From the NCBI GenBank assembly GCA_002189035.1, contig NEEC01000016.1, positions 1,364,001-1,428,000 of the forward strand: DNA of 64,000 bases, written 5' to 3'. The translations under genes and the position numbers were made by a program. The stretch comes from Utricularia gibba. Taxonomy: Eukaryota > Streptophyta > Magnoliopsida > Lamiales > Lentibulariaceae. Positions 11,629-22,729 of this stretch are shown here, in pieces. The notes beneath the pieces were generated by a model, which saw only the letters and a list, made by a program, of their open reading frames with translations, was not told the origin of the DNA and searched no databases. Position 1 is the first letter of the stretch; every line of letters begins with the position of its first letter.

Positions 11629-12945
11629 TTGCGTGTCATTTCCTCAACAAATTTTAAATGTATAAAACGTAAAACATCAAAAAGCGTAGTACGAGTATCG
11701 ATCTCAATAAGTTGTTTTTCGTGAAAAGTGTTTTGCAAGAAACTTCTACAAAATGTCACAGTTTTGTAAAATGGGGTTTGTGAAATGTAAAAATGAAAGA
11801 TACAACCTAAGTGATGGACCTTGACTATGAGACGCAATTCCTAGGAATGAGATTCCGTCTCCTTCCTTTGTTCATCCTTACCTCGGTTTTCACTGATTTC
11901 TTTCAAATAGCTGGTTATAGGAACAAGGAATAGCCTACTCTCCCTTACACTCTGATTAACAAAGAGGCAAGGGAATAGCCTCATGTGATTCCCCCTTGGA
12001 TGATTAGGAAGACAAGAGGATTGCTTTCGATTGCCTTCAAAGCCGAATTGCGCATGTGTGCTTAACTGTTGCCAATAGCAAGTGGTAGGTTCGAGGTCAC
12101 AACCTATCCACTGTCATGGTACCTAAGCCACAAACAATCCGCTACTTCCCTCGAACTGGCAAGGTTGGAGTTGGCGCTCTTCACATTGATCTTCACGAAA
12201 TCGCGAGGAGTGGCTTGCTACTCATGGACCTTGATTAGGAGTCGTTATAGAAAGACTGCAATAAGACGCGGGGAAGTATGCATAATCCAAAATGAATTCA
12301 ACGAATAATTGAGTGTATTGCTAAAGACTTGGAAGGAAACTTCATCTTCTCTAAAAAACTAAAGGGTTTTAGCCACAAAGGGTCATGAAAATAGAAACGA
12401 AGTTGGAAACTAAGTGTTCTTCCTCCTTGAAGGGGAGGAAGAACTCAAAAGTTTTAGTCTAGAAAGGAAATGGCAAAAGTCGAAAAGTTCTCAAACAAGT
12501 GTTCCAAGTCGATTCTTATCTCACTCCCCACGTGCATTAACTCCTTTAGGTTCCCTTCTCATCATTCTTTCTGTCTTGCGTGCACCAGCAGCTTTCCTTT
12601 GCATGCAAGTTAACGCCCCAATCATTGCTACAGACTCTGACATGCCGTTAGTCAGGGGCCTTGACCAATGTCAGTCTTCCCCCCACGGTCGTTCCAAGTC
12701 GCATACAAAGCACGAAAAGTCAAAGTCTGACCTCATGTAATACTCTTGCAACACTCCACGACATTCTCTTAACATGTCTCAGTCAAATAGCACGAAAAAA
12801 GATAGAAAATATATACAAAATAGAAAAATAGGATTTTTCTAAGGAAATTCAATATTTATCAATATAAATCCTAAATTAGACAACTAAACACTAGATTAAT
12901 ACATAATAATACTTAATAATAAACTAGAAAATGACACTTAATAGA
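11629..12945. mobile_element. Nested 1.3-kb insertion, probable solo LTR
   Basis: TCCTG at 11624-11628 and 12946-12950 flanks a 1317-bp block that interrupts pol. On the - strand the coding sequence ends ...AGQD on one side and resumes QDPFSK on the other. A 5-bp duplication and a length near 1.3 kb without coding sequence fit a solo LTR. If the ends are instead set at TG (11627) and TA (12943), the flanks are GGTCC/GATCC with one mismatch. GTGTCATTT occurs near both ends in inverted orientation. Two short open frames inside (12069-12308, 12414-12740) have no recognisable domain. Confidence 0.75.
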
Positions 12946-13001
12946 TCCTGCCCGGCATACGCCTTATCATAGATGTGGTGCTCCGTAGCGGCCTCTTGCG
13001 A

Positions 13002-13673
13002 CTATAAAATCCTCTCGAGGAGGGCGGGTTCCATTTGGATTAACGTCTTAATCTTGCCCTTCCCCACTACCTCCAATCCCACTTTCTCTATATCTATCTG
13101 TAGTGGATCCTCTCTTAGGCTCCTATTGAGACCGTCTACCACTACGTTCGCCTTGCTAGGGTGATAATTTACCCCTAGATCGTAGTACTTCATTAGGTCG
13201 AGGCACCTACGTTGTCTCATGTTCAGCTCCTTCTTTGTGAACACATACTTCAAACTCTGATGCCCCGTATATAGTTCGCACCGTACACCATACAGGTAGT
13301 GTCGCCATATCTTCAGCGCAAAAATCATTGCTGCCATCTCGAGGTCGTGGATAGGGTAGTTTTTCTCGTGGTCCTTCAGTTTCCTATATGCGTAGGCGAT
13401 TAACCGCCCTTCCTGCATTAATATGGCCCCGAGTCCTTTTCCGCTAGCATCGGTGTACACTTCATAGTCCTTTTCAGTCTGTGGTAGTGCCAAGACAGGT
13501 GCTTGCATCAAGGCCTCCTTTAGTTGATCAAAACTGCCTTGGCACTCCTCGGTCCATTCAAATGCTCGATTCTTCTTCAATAGTTCCGTCAGCGGTCTTG
13601 CCCTCTCGGAGAAGGATTTAATGAATCTACGATAGTAGCCTGCCATTCCCAGGAAACTTCTCACCTCACCCAT
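13002..13673 (-). pseudogene. RT C-terminus and RNase H (chromovirus)
   Basis: MGEVRSFLGMAGYYRRFIKSF is the conserved RT-RNase H connector. RNase H follows, with VYTDASGKGLGAIL (catalytic Asp) and HDLEMAAMIFALKIWRHY (Glu). TGHQSLKYV has Gly where the third Asp (TDHKSL) is expected. A stop follows LLERIL before the nested insertion. Confidence 0.88.
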
Positions 13674-14600
13674 GCCGTGACGACCTCTACCTTCCTCGAG
13701 TCCACTACTACTCCCTCTCCACTAATAATGTGACCAAGAAAGCTAATGTTTCTCAAGAAAAATTCGAACTTGGTTGCCTTTGCATACAACTGCTTCTCTC
13801 ACAGCCTCGTTAGAACCTTGCGTAGATGTTCCCAATGGCTGTCCCAGTCCGGAGAGTAGACTAAAATATCGTCGATGAAGACTACTACGAAGTCATCAAG
13901 GAAAGGTTGGAACACCCGGTTCATTAGGTCCATGAACGCTGTTGGCGCATTCGTGAGGTCGAACGGTAGGACAACGAACTCGTAGTGATCTTATCTCATC
14001 CTAATGCGGTCTTTGGAATATCCTTTTCCCTAATCTTCAATTGGTGATATCCCGAGCAAAGATCAATTTTGGAGAACATCGTTGCTCCTCTCAATTAGTC
14101 AAACAAGTCCCGCAGTAGGGGTTATCAATTATTAACCGTCACCTTGTTTAATTCTCGGTAGTCTACACATAGCCTCAAGGATCCCTCCTTTTTCTTCACG
14201 AAGAGCACTGGGGCTCCCTAGGGTGACGTACTTGGGCGAATAAATCCTTTCTGGGTCAAATCCTCTAGTTGTAATTTTAATTCTTTCATCTCGATTGGTG
14301 CCATGCGGTATGGTGTTCGAGAGATCGGTTTCGCGTCACCAACCAATTCCACCTGAAAGGTCACTTCCCTATCAGGCATTTGTCCTGGTAGCTCATCATG
14401 AAATACATCCTAACATTCCCTAATTAGTTCCTTAATCTCGTCTATCGGTTCCCTCTTGTTCCTTTCAGTTAAGAATGTCAATAGGTAATACCCTTTTCCC
14501 TCGTCAATCCTCCCCTTGGGTTGGTTTCCTGCCGTTGGACTATACTCCCACCTTTGTCGCCACAGGTCCTCCAGTTCGACTATACGTTTTGCACATCCAA
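13674..14600 (-). pseudogene. Reverse transcriptase core, frame-broken (chromovirus)
   Basis: [15 protein letters not shown] at about 13853-13891 is the RT catalytic box with the FIDD Asp pair. Fragments on either side are recognisable only by switching frames, and several stops are present. Confidence 0.75.
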
Positions 14601-14613
14601 TCCTTGCTCGGTG

Positions 14614-14901
14614 TCATCGAAGCCAATCCAAGCCTAATATGACATCAACCCCCGTGATATCAAGCTCAATTAGATTAACCTCTATTTCCATCGCTCCTAG
14701 TTTCATCGGTATGCCAGTGTGTTTTCGTCTTCCATACAGTATCCTACCCTCTGGTGTTCTAGCCTCGAATATTTGGAATAAGTCTTCCCCTTTCAGTCCC
14801 ACTCGTTGCACACACTCCTTCGTAATGAAGGAGTGCGTAGCCCCATGATCGAACAACACTATGCAATTAATGTTTGAGAGCAGGAGCGTACCTATAATCA
14901 C
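14614..14901 (-). pseudogene. Aspartic protease of the chromovirus
   Basis: The LTR-element retropepsin pattern is clear: ...IVLFDHGATHSFI, then ITGVDVILGLDWLR. The active-site triplet reads DHG instead of DSG or DTG, so activity is doubtful. Confidence 0.82.
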
Positions 14902-14970
14902 CTTGTCGTCCTTCTTGGCCTCAGCTTGGTCCAGGTGGTAGACGCATCCTCCATAGCATCTCGTAGTGGT

Positions 14971-15660
14971 CTATGCCGTCCTCACCCCCTTCCTCGGATA
15001 GTTCCGGGCTATATGCCCCTTTTGCCTGCAGCTGAAGCAAGTCCCTGTGTAGCAGCACTCTCCACCATGCTGGCGCCCACACTTAGCGCACCCTCCCGTG
15101 TGCACTTTACCTCCCACCTTCAGTTCTATAACGTTAGTCTCGACCTTCCGCTCACCCGCAGCGTACCTCTTCCCCCTCACTTCGTCAATTGGTCCCAATT
15201 CAGATTCCACAAGTAGTGCTGCCCGTAGTAACTCCTCCAAGTTTTCCGCTGCCGCGGAAATGAGTCGCTCCCTCAAGCGGGGTAGAAGGGCCTGCCGAAA
15301 CTTAAGCGTCACTAGGCGTTGGCTGTCCATCAGCCCCAAAGCAAATCTCAGCAATTCCTGGAAATGCACATAGAAGTCATAGATAGTCTCTCCATTCCTT
15401 TGTCGAACAGCCTCTAGGTCCGCTACGTTTTGCATCAACACTACCGCCGGGTAGAACCTATCGAGAAAACGCTCCTTGAGGGCCGGCCAGTGAGCTTCCA
15501 CCCCCGTGCTCGCGATACTCCTCCACCAGCGTGCTGCATCGCCTACCAGGAAATCCACCGCAATCCTTCCATGCTGCTCCTTTGAGGTATTATGAATTTG
15601 TATATTCTGCTCCAATTCCATGAGCCATGCGTCGGCCTCCTCCGGGGTCCAACCCACCAA
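14971..15660 (-). pseudogene. Gag polyprotein fragment (chromovirus)
   Basis: WTPEEADAWLMELEQN, DFLVGDAARWW and FLDRFYP mark the plant gypsy gag capsid region. A zinc knuckle follows at the C-terminus, CFSCRQKGHIARNY, in which the last Cys of CCHC is replaced by Tyr. The N-terminus continues in another frame towards the PBS. Confidence 0.87.
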
Positions 15661-15997
15661 AGGTCAGCATCCTCCCCTTCTTGAGGCACAAGAAATGAGT
15701 GTGCTCCTCCTCCCTAGCTGACTTCACAACCTCCACTCTGCTCGAGGAGGATCCAACCGCTGCGAGGATAGCTGCTGCTAGTTTCTCTAGTTCACCCTTA
15801 GTAGCAAAGTTGTCTGCACACCTATCTGATCCTTCGGTACTCTCGTAGGTTTGTGGTGTACAACTCTCAATAGGAAACTGCTCCCTCTCGGGCTAAACTA
15901 TCTCTACTTTCTAAAAGTCAAACCAAGCCCGTTAGTTTCTAACTCCACTTACTGGGCGTTCTGCGGTGCCTAGGAGGTTGCAACGATGGGAAACCTC

Positions 15998-16009
15998 GCT
16001 CTGATACCA
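15998..16009 (-). other. Primer binding site, initiator Met tRNA type
   Basis: TGGTATCAGAGC on the - strand lies three bases inside the 5' LTR. This is the standard plant LTR-retrotransposon PBS complementary to the 3' end of initiator tRNA-Met. Confidence 0.92.
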
Positions 16010-16012
16010 TAA

Positions 16013-17105
16013 TGTAACGCCCCATACCCCCTAAACCGCACAACGAGCATGGTAACACAGCGCGCGGCCGACACCGCACAAGAGCTCATATATGAAAATA
16101 TCGCACAACCTGGCCGAAAGTCATCAACAATATTTACAACCTAAGCAATTTAAAGTACCATCATAAGGGAAGGCACTTCCCTCTACAAGCACCACACGTC
16201 CAGACACTTAGCAGTTATCGACCAAAAGCATATTACATTTCTAAGCACTAAGGGAGGGCACCTCCCGCACCGTCGATGCTACAGGCGTAGACTCAAAACA
16301 TGACTGCCGGCCACCCTTGCCCGGCTATCCCATCGGCGCACCCTCCTCGGATACTCCAGCGGTAGACCCGATGTCCAAACATATACACAAGAACGAGTAA
16401 GGCGTTAATTCTCGTGGTAGGAGGAACATCGTTCCTCATCACATTCCCCTCTCTCGGTCATCACTCGTTTTTCCTAGCCCGAAGGCTCATGGCTCTTGTC
16501 CCACTGCTCGCTGCATTGTCGGCAGACCGAGTTTCCCGATCGTGGGAGAGTCCCACGTCGCCCCCACTCACGGTGAGCTCAAGCTTCCACACCCTCAGGT
16601 AGTCTCGAATTGCTGCCGATGTTCGATCCTCACCGACCCCGCCTGAAAGGCTACGTCCGCTTGCCCAAATCGACACCCAAGGCTAAGCCCCTTACCTTCG
16701 CCGCTTCCGGCGACTCTCGTGCGCTGCGCGTCCGCTTCCGACCAGTTCGCACCATGGTTTCTTTCGGGTTCGTGAATCCTCTCTCGGACATGTAGCCCTC
16801 TGCCCTAATTTCGCCCCCAATTCTATTTAGCGGGTCAATTTCGAAGACGGGTTGCGCACACAGGTTGCGGGGTGGAGGCTGTCCTCTACCCGACTCCCCC
16901 TTTCCTTCTCCCTTGCGATACGCCCTGCATGCCTCCCGTGTGGTGGTGGTGAGGGCTGCCAAGCCCATCAATTCTTCTCACGCCATGATCACCCTATTGC
17001 ATGACAGCCCCTCTCGCACCTCTCCTATTGCGATTGACACACGCCGGCTCGTAACAAGGCCATTAAGACTCCTTCTCATACTACTCTAACTCCCCGGTCA
17101 TTATA
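16013..17105 (-). repeat. 5' LTR of the chromovirus
   Basis: Right-hand copy, beginning TGTAACGCC and ending GTCATTATA on the + strand. The terminal TACA has become TATA, so the - strand start is TATAA instead of TGTAA. It is followed by GCTGTA. Confidence 0.9.
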
Positions 17106-17111
17106 GCTGTA
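17106..17111 (+). repeat. Target-site duplication GCTGTA, right
   Basis: Matches 9188-9193 and marks the outer border of the chromovirus. Confidence 0.7.
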
Positions 17112-17151
17112 ATCAAATCTCTAACACATATCGGTCTGTTGGCTTACAACA

Positions 17152-17601
17152 ATACGTCAAGGCACCTTTTGATTACTTTTCGGAGGCTGATTACCTTGAT
17201 CCAATTTATCCCCCATCATCATAATTGTATTATGCTTGAATGTGTATTAGATTATAAATTTTATTTGATAGAAAAAATTACAATTTAACGATGTTGCATA
17301 AATTTATCGTTTATAATAAAAAACAAAAAATAATTGATTCAAATAATCTAAATCAAATTATGTGTAATATAATAAATAAAATATAGAAAAAAATAAATAA
17401 TCAATTCACAATATTTTAGACAATTAAATGACTCAAAATATAAATTTAAAATAAAAAATATTTAATCCAAATAATATCGAAGAATCAATTGATATATAAT
17501 ATAAATTTAAAATAAAAAAATATGTATTTAATTTAAAAAATAATTAGATATCGAATGACGTATAATATAAATTTAAAATAAATAAATAAATAAATAAATA
17601 A

Positions 17602-17641
<40 letters not shown>

Positions 17642-18071
17642 CAATTCAATAATACATAAAAATCTAATAATGCATAACATAGAAATAAAGTAAAAAATAT
17701 ACAATCAATTTAAATAATACATAAAGTTCCAAAAAATTATTTTTCAAAATATGAAAAATTATATTTTACAAATCAAATTCAATATCTAGTATTTGACAAA
17801 CTAATTTTTGAAAAAATGATATATCACTAATTTACTCAAATAAAACCTCCTATGTGTTAATGTTCTCTCAAGTTCAACAGTAAAAAGAGCAACCAGTGGT
17901 TGATGAGTTGTGGGATTGCAGTTTACAAATCTCTGACAAGTCTCTCGAACCAGGAGACAACCATGAAGGAAGGCAATACAACATTGAAACCAATGCATCT
18001 CGCTCAGGCTGCGTTCATCTAGGAGTCAAGCTATCATGACTAACACCACATTATCAGGGAAACCGGCCAGT
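17152..18071. other. AT-rich spacer with microsatellite
   Basis: Very AT-rich, with repeated AATATAAATTTAAAATAAA-like phrases between 17430 and 17590. An (AAAT)n run passes into (AT)n at about 17575-17637. No gene is seen; the last few hundred bases are probably the 3' UTR and downstream region of the SKS gene. Confidence 0.6.
17575..17637 (+). repeat. Microsatellite (AAAT)n then (AT)n
   Basis: Uninterrupted tetranucleotide units change to an AT dinucleotide run. Confidence 0.95.
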
Positions 18072-20347
18072 CTATGGGCGACTCCGCCCCACGGCTTTGC
18101 CGCAGAGGAGCACATTCGTCGGGATTTCGTATTCGTTATTAAGGCTCGGCGTCGGATCGTAGACCCTCAGGTACAGCTCTTGTCCCAGGTATCGTCTTCC
18201 CCACATCGCTGATCTTAGATTCCACATTCCTTGGTTGTCCAGAGATACCAGGATCGTGGTCCATGAATTTGGATACACCTGCGAGTGATGCAGGTGAATC
18301 ATCCATTGTGTGAAACTGGTTCATGGTGATAACCAGATAGGAACTGAGGGGAAGTGTTTATGTAATTCACCTGAGTAGTATGCCTTGTCAGTGCATCAAC
18401 GAGATTGTAGGACTTTCTGTTGTTTGTTGTCCACTGCCCTGCTCCGAATCTGTCAAACGAGAAAGGAAGCAGATTCGAACATTTAGACATTTTGAAAGCA
18501 AAACAAGATGATGAAGTCGTGATTCCTACCCAACGACCCAGAAATCGTAGCCATCAAGATGCCAAGATTGAATGGTGTCCTCATTATTCTGGAGGACGAC
18601 TTCCAGAAACTCATGAAGAGAAGCACCCAAGACGGATGTCCCAAAGGCAGCTCCATTTCCACTGGGAGAACTCTGGATGGAGTTAAGGCTAAAAACACCA
18701 GGAATGTTGAAGTAGTCAGCAAGCTTTAATGGAGTATCCGGGTTGATATATGAGATCTCATTGACTGCGTATCTTTGCCTCCCAGCAAGAACAGGTGCTG
18801 AGTTCTCCAGAACGATAGTTCTTGATGGTGTTATCATTCCGTAATGGAATGAGCCCTGTGGATTTGGCCTTGCAGCATTTGAGGTAAGATTCCATCTGAG
18901 ATGCAACCAGTCATCAACTCAGAATACACTCATAACAGACATCCAAGGAATCTATGCATCTGGTTCATACCTGAGGGATCTCGCTTGGTCGATGGACCAA
19001 TCTATTTCAGTTGTCGGACCGGCCGGAAGCGGACCGAACACCGGAACCATGGATTGAGAGTAGTGCAGGATGGCAGCACCAGCAAGGACAGTAGGAGTGA
19101 ACCTTGTGGATGCAACAATGTAGTAGTCACGAGCAGACTGATCCATTGTGACTAAAACTGTTGCCGTTTGACCAACATGAACGTCTAGAGAATCATAGAT
19201 ATTCTGAAGAACATTAGATCCTTCAACCTCAACGAGCTTCAGCTTATGCCCCTGAATTCTGAAGTTGATTGATGTGGACAGGCCGACGTTCGACACCCTG
19301 AACATGTAAGTTCTCCCTGCAAGCATACACATTTTTAGAGCACAAAAAATGAAGCTCCATTCCCATCAATCCAGTGTAACACACACATACACAACCTTGA
19401 TCGCAGGTAAATGTCGCCCCTCTTTGGCCATTGATAAGAATCCCATCAGGGAAGGGAAGGGGGCTCCCTGAATCCAAAGTTTGCTGCAACATCTGCAAGA
19501 GCAAGTATGCTAAAGATCAAGCTTCTTCCCCGAGTGTTCATCACAAGGTGCAGCAACCAAGTTCTCACCTGATGAGATGAAGTGTACCAGTCGCCAATGA
19601 GCAAGCTGAAGTCCCCGTCCGGCTTCGCATACGGAACCGGAATGACAGAGCGTGCATAGATGTTCAGAGCTCCGAAACCTCCAGCTGCTCTATGCATCTG
19701 AGTTGATGGAAAGTATGTGTAGCTCCCAATTTGATCCTTAGTTTGGAACTTGTATGTATAGTTGGAATTCGGTGGAACAGGACAGTTAGTCCCCAGAACA
19801 CCATCTTGCCAGCTATTCTTCCTTTGCTTGATGCCATTCCTGACAGAACACAAGTGTAAGAAAACTCATATTTTTTAGGTAAACTTCCCACTGAACCAAT
19901 ACAAATCACCGCCGTGGATCTGATACAAACACAGATCAATGACGACAGTCTTTTCAGACAAAGATGACATTTTTCCTCCAAAAACTTGAACCCAATTGTA
20001 AGAGGCAGACACTAACCAGGTTAAGAGAAAGGGCTGGTCTAATTCGTTCACCAGATTGACAACCATGTTTTCATTGGTCACTGTATCAATAGTAGGACCG
20101 GGAAACTGACCGTTGATAAGAATGACCTTCAAATAATTCAGCAACCAAACACATTCAGTAAAAAAACAACTTCAGCATATTAAAAAAAACCAGAAACATT
20201 GATAACCTGCTGAGGAAAACCGAGGGGATATGCGAATCCGTAAGTGACTGTCCAAGTGTAGTGCTTGTAAGCATCTTCAGCTCTAACATCAGGTGCAGCC
20301 CAGAACGTGAGAACCGTGAGAACATAGAGCAACGCCCCCAGCTTCAT
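18072..20347 (-). CDS. SKU5-similar (SKS) multicopper-oxidase-like protein; one apparent frameshift
   Basis: Eight exons: 20206-20347, 20017-20126, 19569-19839, 19396-19492, 18971-19316, 18530-18895, 18371-18449 and 18072-18278. They give about 538 residues. A signal peptide (MKLGALLYVLTVLTFWAAP) is followed by three cupredoxin domains: ILINGQFPGPTID, NSWQDGVLGTNCPVPP, GRTYMFRVSNVG, then SWHLDGYDFWVVG and YEIPTNVLLCGK. In true ascorbate oxidases the last region is WHLHGH; here the copper His is replaced by Asp, as usual in SKS proteins, which are secreted or cell-wall proteins of directional growth without proven oxidase activity. No GPI-type hydrophobic tail is seen. Exon 1 carries one extra T (TTTT at about 20216-20219) that puts the last residues before the intron out of frame with exon 2. 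Confidence 0.9.
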
Positions 20348-21242
20348 TCTCTGCAAGCATTCAACTTTATTCAGAGTTCAAAATGTTCATAAGATGTACA
20401 GAAACGGGAGTCATGAGCAAGCATTGTTGAGCTACTGACAGATCTGGTGACGAGAACGAAGCAAGTTCTGAAGTGGGTTTTCTGGAAGCCAAGAAGGTGA
20501 AAACGAATGAGGGTCAAAAGTTCAACTACCCGAGAAAAAGAGAAGGGAAGAACAGAGACAAGCTAGTTAATTCCAACACAGCTTGCAATAAATAGACAGC
20601 GATTCCCGTTGCCAAATGATGATTGCCAAAAGCCTCTACTAATATAGCAAAGCAACAAGGAATAAAGGGCAAAAAAAGAAAAGCAGCTCTTTGAATTCAC
20701 GGCGCAGCTACCTGATCCAACGTCTTTCCGCGTTACCTTCAACATAATGACTACACTTTTTGAGCTGCCGGGGCTCCTTAAATGTCGGAATGCACGGCCC
20801 CTACTGCGCTTTATTTCGGAACATGCGTCCCCACGATTCTTTACAGTGTTGGGAAACCGAAAACCGATGAGCTTTCATGAAGCTTGTTCTTTTTTATCAT
20901 CTCCGACGAGTCGCAGTGCACGCAGCAAGAAGACATTATGTCAACAACACATCGGAATGGATATCAGGAAACAAGAAGATATGAAACAAGTTGTGGGATG
21001 GCGACATGTTGTTAAACTGGTTATGTGACGGATTGGTTCTTAATCAGTAAACAAAATCTAGATTAAGTTTAGATTTTCACTCTGATCTTAGTCTGGATTT
21101 CATTAGTCTGATCAAATTTATGGAGAAAGGGATGAATGCATGGCTTCCACGTATATGACAACGTGTACCTCTTTCGTCCTTCTTCTTGACTGAACTTTTC
21201 TTTGTTTGTTTCACAATTTTCTTTCGTCTTATCCCATTCGCC
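20348..21242. other. Divergent promoter region of SKS (-) and reticulon-like (+) genes
   Basis: The two genes are head to head, about 900 bp apart. An open frame at 20747-21028 has no recognisable domain and lies in the SKS upstream region. The 5' UTR of SKS may contain an intron, but I cannot place it. Confidence 0.5.
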
Positions 21243-22286
21243 ATGCCCGACGATCACGCCTCCGCCGCGGACGATCAAGCTGCCGCTCAAGCTCACGAAC
21301 ACGAAAGTACAGTTCTGTTGCACAGTTTGGTTTTACTTTTCTTTCGTTTGATCACCCTTCGTGAATTCATCAATGCGAATTCCAGGCTTTACTAGTGAGT
21401 TTATTTGGATGAGTCTTCTTTGTTGTGGTACGCTTTCTTTCGAGATAAGCTTACCATTGAATCATCCGTCGGTTTTGCTGCAGATATCTGGAGAGAAGTC
21501 ATGCTATGGAAGAGGAAGAAACTGAATGCCTGTATTCTTCTCGGTGCTGCATCTTTCTGGGCAGCCATGGAAGTGTTCGACTACACCTTCGTCACTCTCT
21601 TTTCCTACGTTTGCATCGCCATCGTCGTCTTAATTTTCATCTGGGGCAACATCACTCGCCTCCTTCAGAGGTAACTAAAGTTCCATGTCAGTTAATTGCT
21701 TTGATTGAAAGACGGTTAATCATTTATCAGAGGGATCCCATTAAGTTCTATACTTACATTTTTCTTCTTCTTACATTCCTTGGATTGATTACGCATCTTG
21801 GTAATGAAGGGAGGAGGAGGATTTATGGGCTACATACATCAGAAAAGAAAAGGCTAACGAGAGAGCAGATTTTCTCCGGCAGCGGATCCAGGAAGGGATT
21901 CAGATGATTTTCCGTTTCAGTACTGAGAGTAAATGGTTCACCGTCGCCGGAGTTATTGCGGCACTGTACCTGCTATCTATCGTGGCGGGAAGGATCGATT
22001 TTCCGACAGTCTGTTTCATTGGTGATCAAGATTGATAGTTTGTAAGATAATGGAAGTAACTCAATCTGTTATATGACTGTTGGGTTGGTTTGCAGGAGTT
22101 CTTGTGGGGATGACAGGGCCAGCAGTGTACACAAAGAAGGAGGAAGACATAAGGAAATGGGGCGAGTGCCTGAGTTGCAAATCTGAGAGAGTAGCTTCTG
22201 CGGCTAATGACAAATTGCAGATGATGAAGATAAAGATGAAAGCTTTGGGAAGGAGAGGAGAGGTGAAGAACAAGAAGATGGAATAG
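21243..22286 (+). CDS. Reticulon-like protein B
   Basis: Four exons, 21243-21306, 21484-21670, 21810-22021 and 22096-22286, join exactly in frame to 217 residues. A short Ala/Asp/His-rich N-terminus is followed by the reticulon homology domain. First comes IWREVMLWKRKKLNACILL with a long hairpin membrane segment (ASFWAAMEVF ... VVLIFIWGN). A loop with EEDLWATYIRKEKAN follows, then a second hydrophobic hairpin (WFTVAGVIAALYLLSIVAG ... GVLVGMTGPAVYTKKEEDIRK), and a Lys-rich tail ending KNKKME. The layout fits the shorter plant RTNLB members, which shape tubular ER. No N-terminal extra domain is present. The first intron joins in phase 1, giving N-I-W. Confidence 0.85.
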
Positions 22287-22729
22287 CTTCTTCTCACTTG
22301 TACTGAATAGGAGATCGAACTCCAGATCCGGAGACCTGATGAATAAAAAGTGTAAAGGTTCTGTTTATGGGACGAAAGTCACATTCCAAACCTTGGAACA
22401 CAGACAATACTGCAATCTACGAGCACAAGCTTTCACGGTCATCTTCCCTGCACTGGTAATCTTCCCTGTTAGAAGGCCTTTCACCGCCGATTTTCCACGT
22501 CTGGGGGTGAAGACCGGGGTTTCGACCACACTGCGAATAAGATCTCGCTGCTGCTATCGTCCAGCTCCTCCATCTTATCATCCATCAATGTCCAGATTAC
22601 CCGAACTTCGAAGCTTTGACATCTCAAATAATGTATTTATATGTACATTTAAGAATTAATTTATTTTTGAAAAACAGTACTATGATTTTTACTTTTGTAT
22701 CTATTTCAATTTTAGTCTCGAAGAAAAAG
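22287..22729. other. Reticulon 3' UTR and spacer
   Basis: Contains the probable 3' UTR; an open frame at 22339-22659 has no recognisable domain. Composition falls to AT-rich after 22630. Confidence 0.4.

Larger units (their letters stand above)
9194..17105 (-). mobile_element. Ty3/gypsy chromovirus (Tekay/Del-like), degraded, - strand
   Basis: A complete but decayed LTR retrotransposon of about 7.9 kb read on the - strand. The order is 5' LTR (16013-17105), PBS, gag, protease, reverse transcriptase, RNase H, integrase, chromodomain remnant, PPT and 3' LTR (9194-10296). It is flanked by GCTGTA on both sides. The chromodomain-like tail and gene order place it among chromoviruses; the clade is an inference. 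It cannot be autonomous: gag and pol carry frame breaks, the protease and RNase H have changed catalytic residues, and a 1.3-kb insertion splits pol between RNase H and integrase. The LTRs differ at many sites, mostly transitions, plus an indel near 9420, so the insertion is not recent. Confidence 0.92.
8800..17151. repeat. Older LTR-like repeat split by the chromovirus
   Basis: The flanks 8800-9193 and 17106-17151 join across the chromovirus into a segment starting TGTTGTGGTT and ending TTACAACA, the TG...CA form of an LTR. A diverged relative lies at about 30025-30500, with TGTTATGGTTA, a shared AACTATCGGA-like patch, and TATCGGTCTATCGG before ATTACAAAC. This suggests an old solo LTR into which the chromovirus inserted. 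No clean target duplication is visible around the older element, so its borders are uncertain. Confidence 0.4.

Noticed and set aside
20747-21028. 93-codon + strand open frame between SKS and the reticulon-like gene
   Set aside because: No domain, overlaps the SKS promoter or 5' UTR and has no splice partners.
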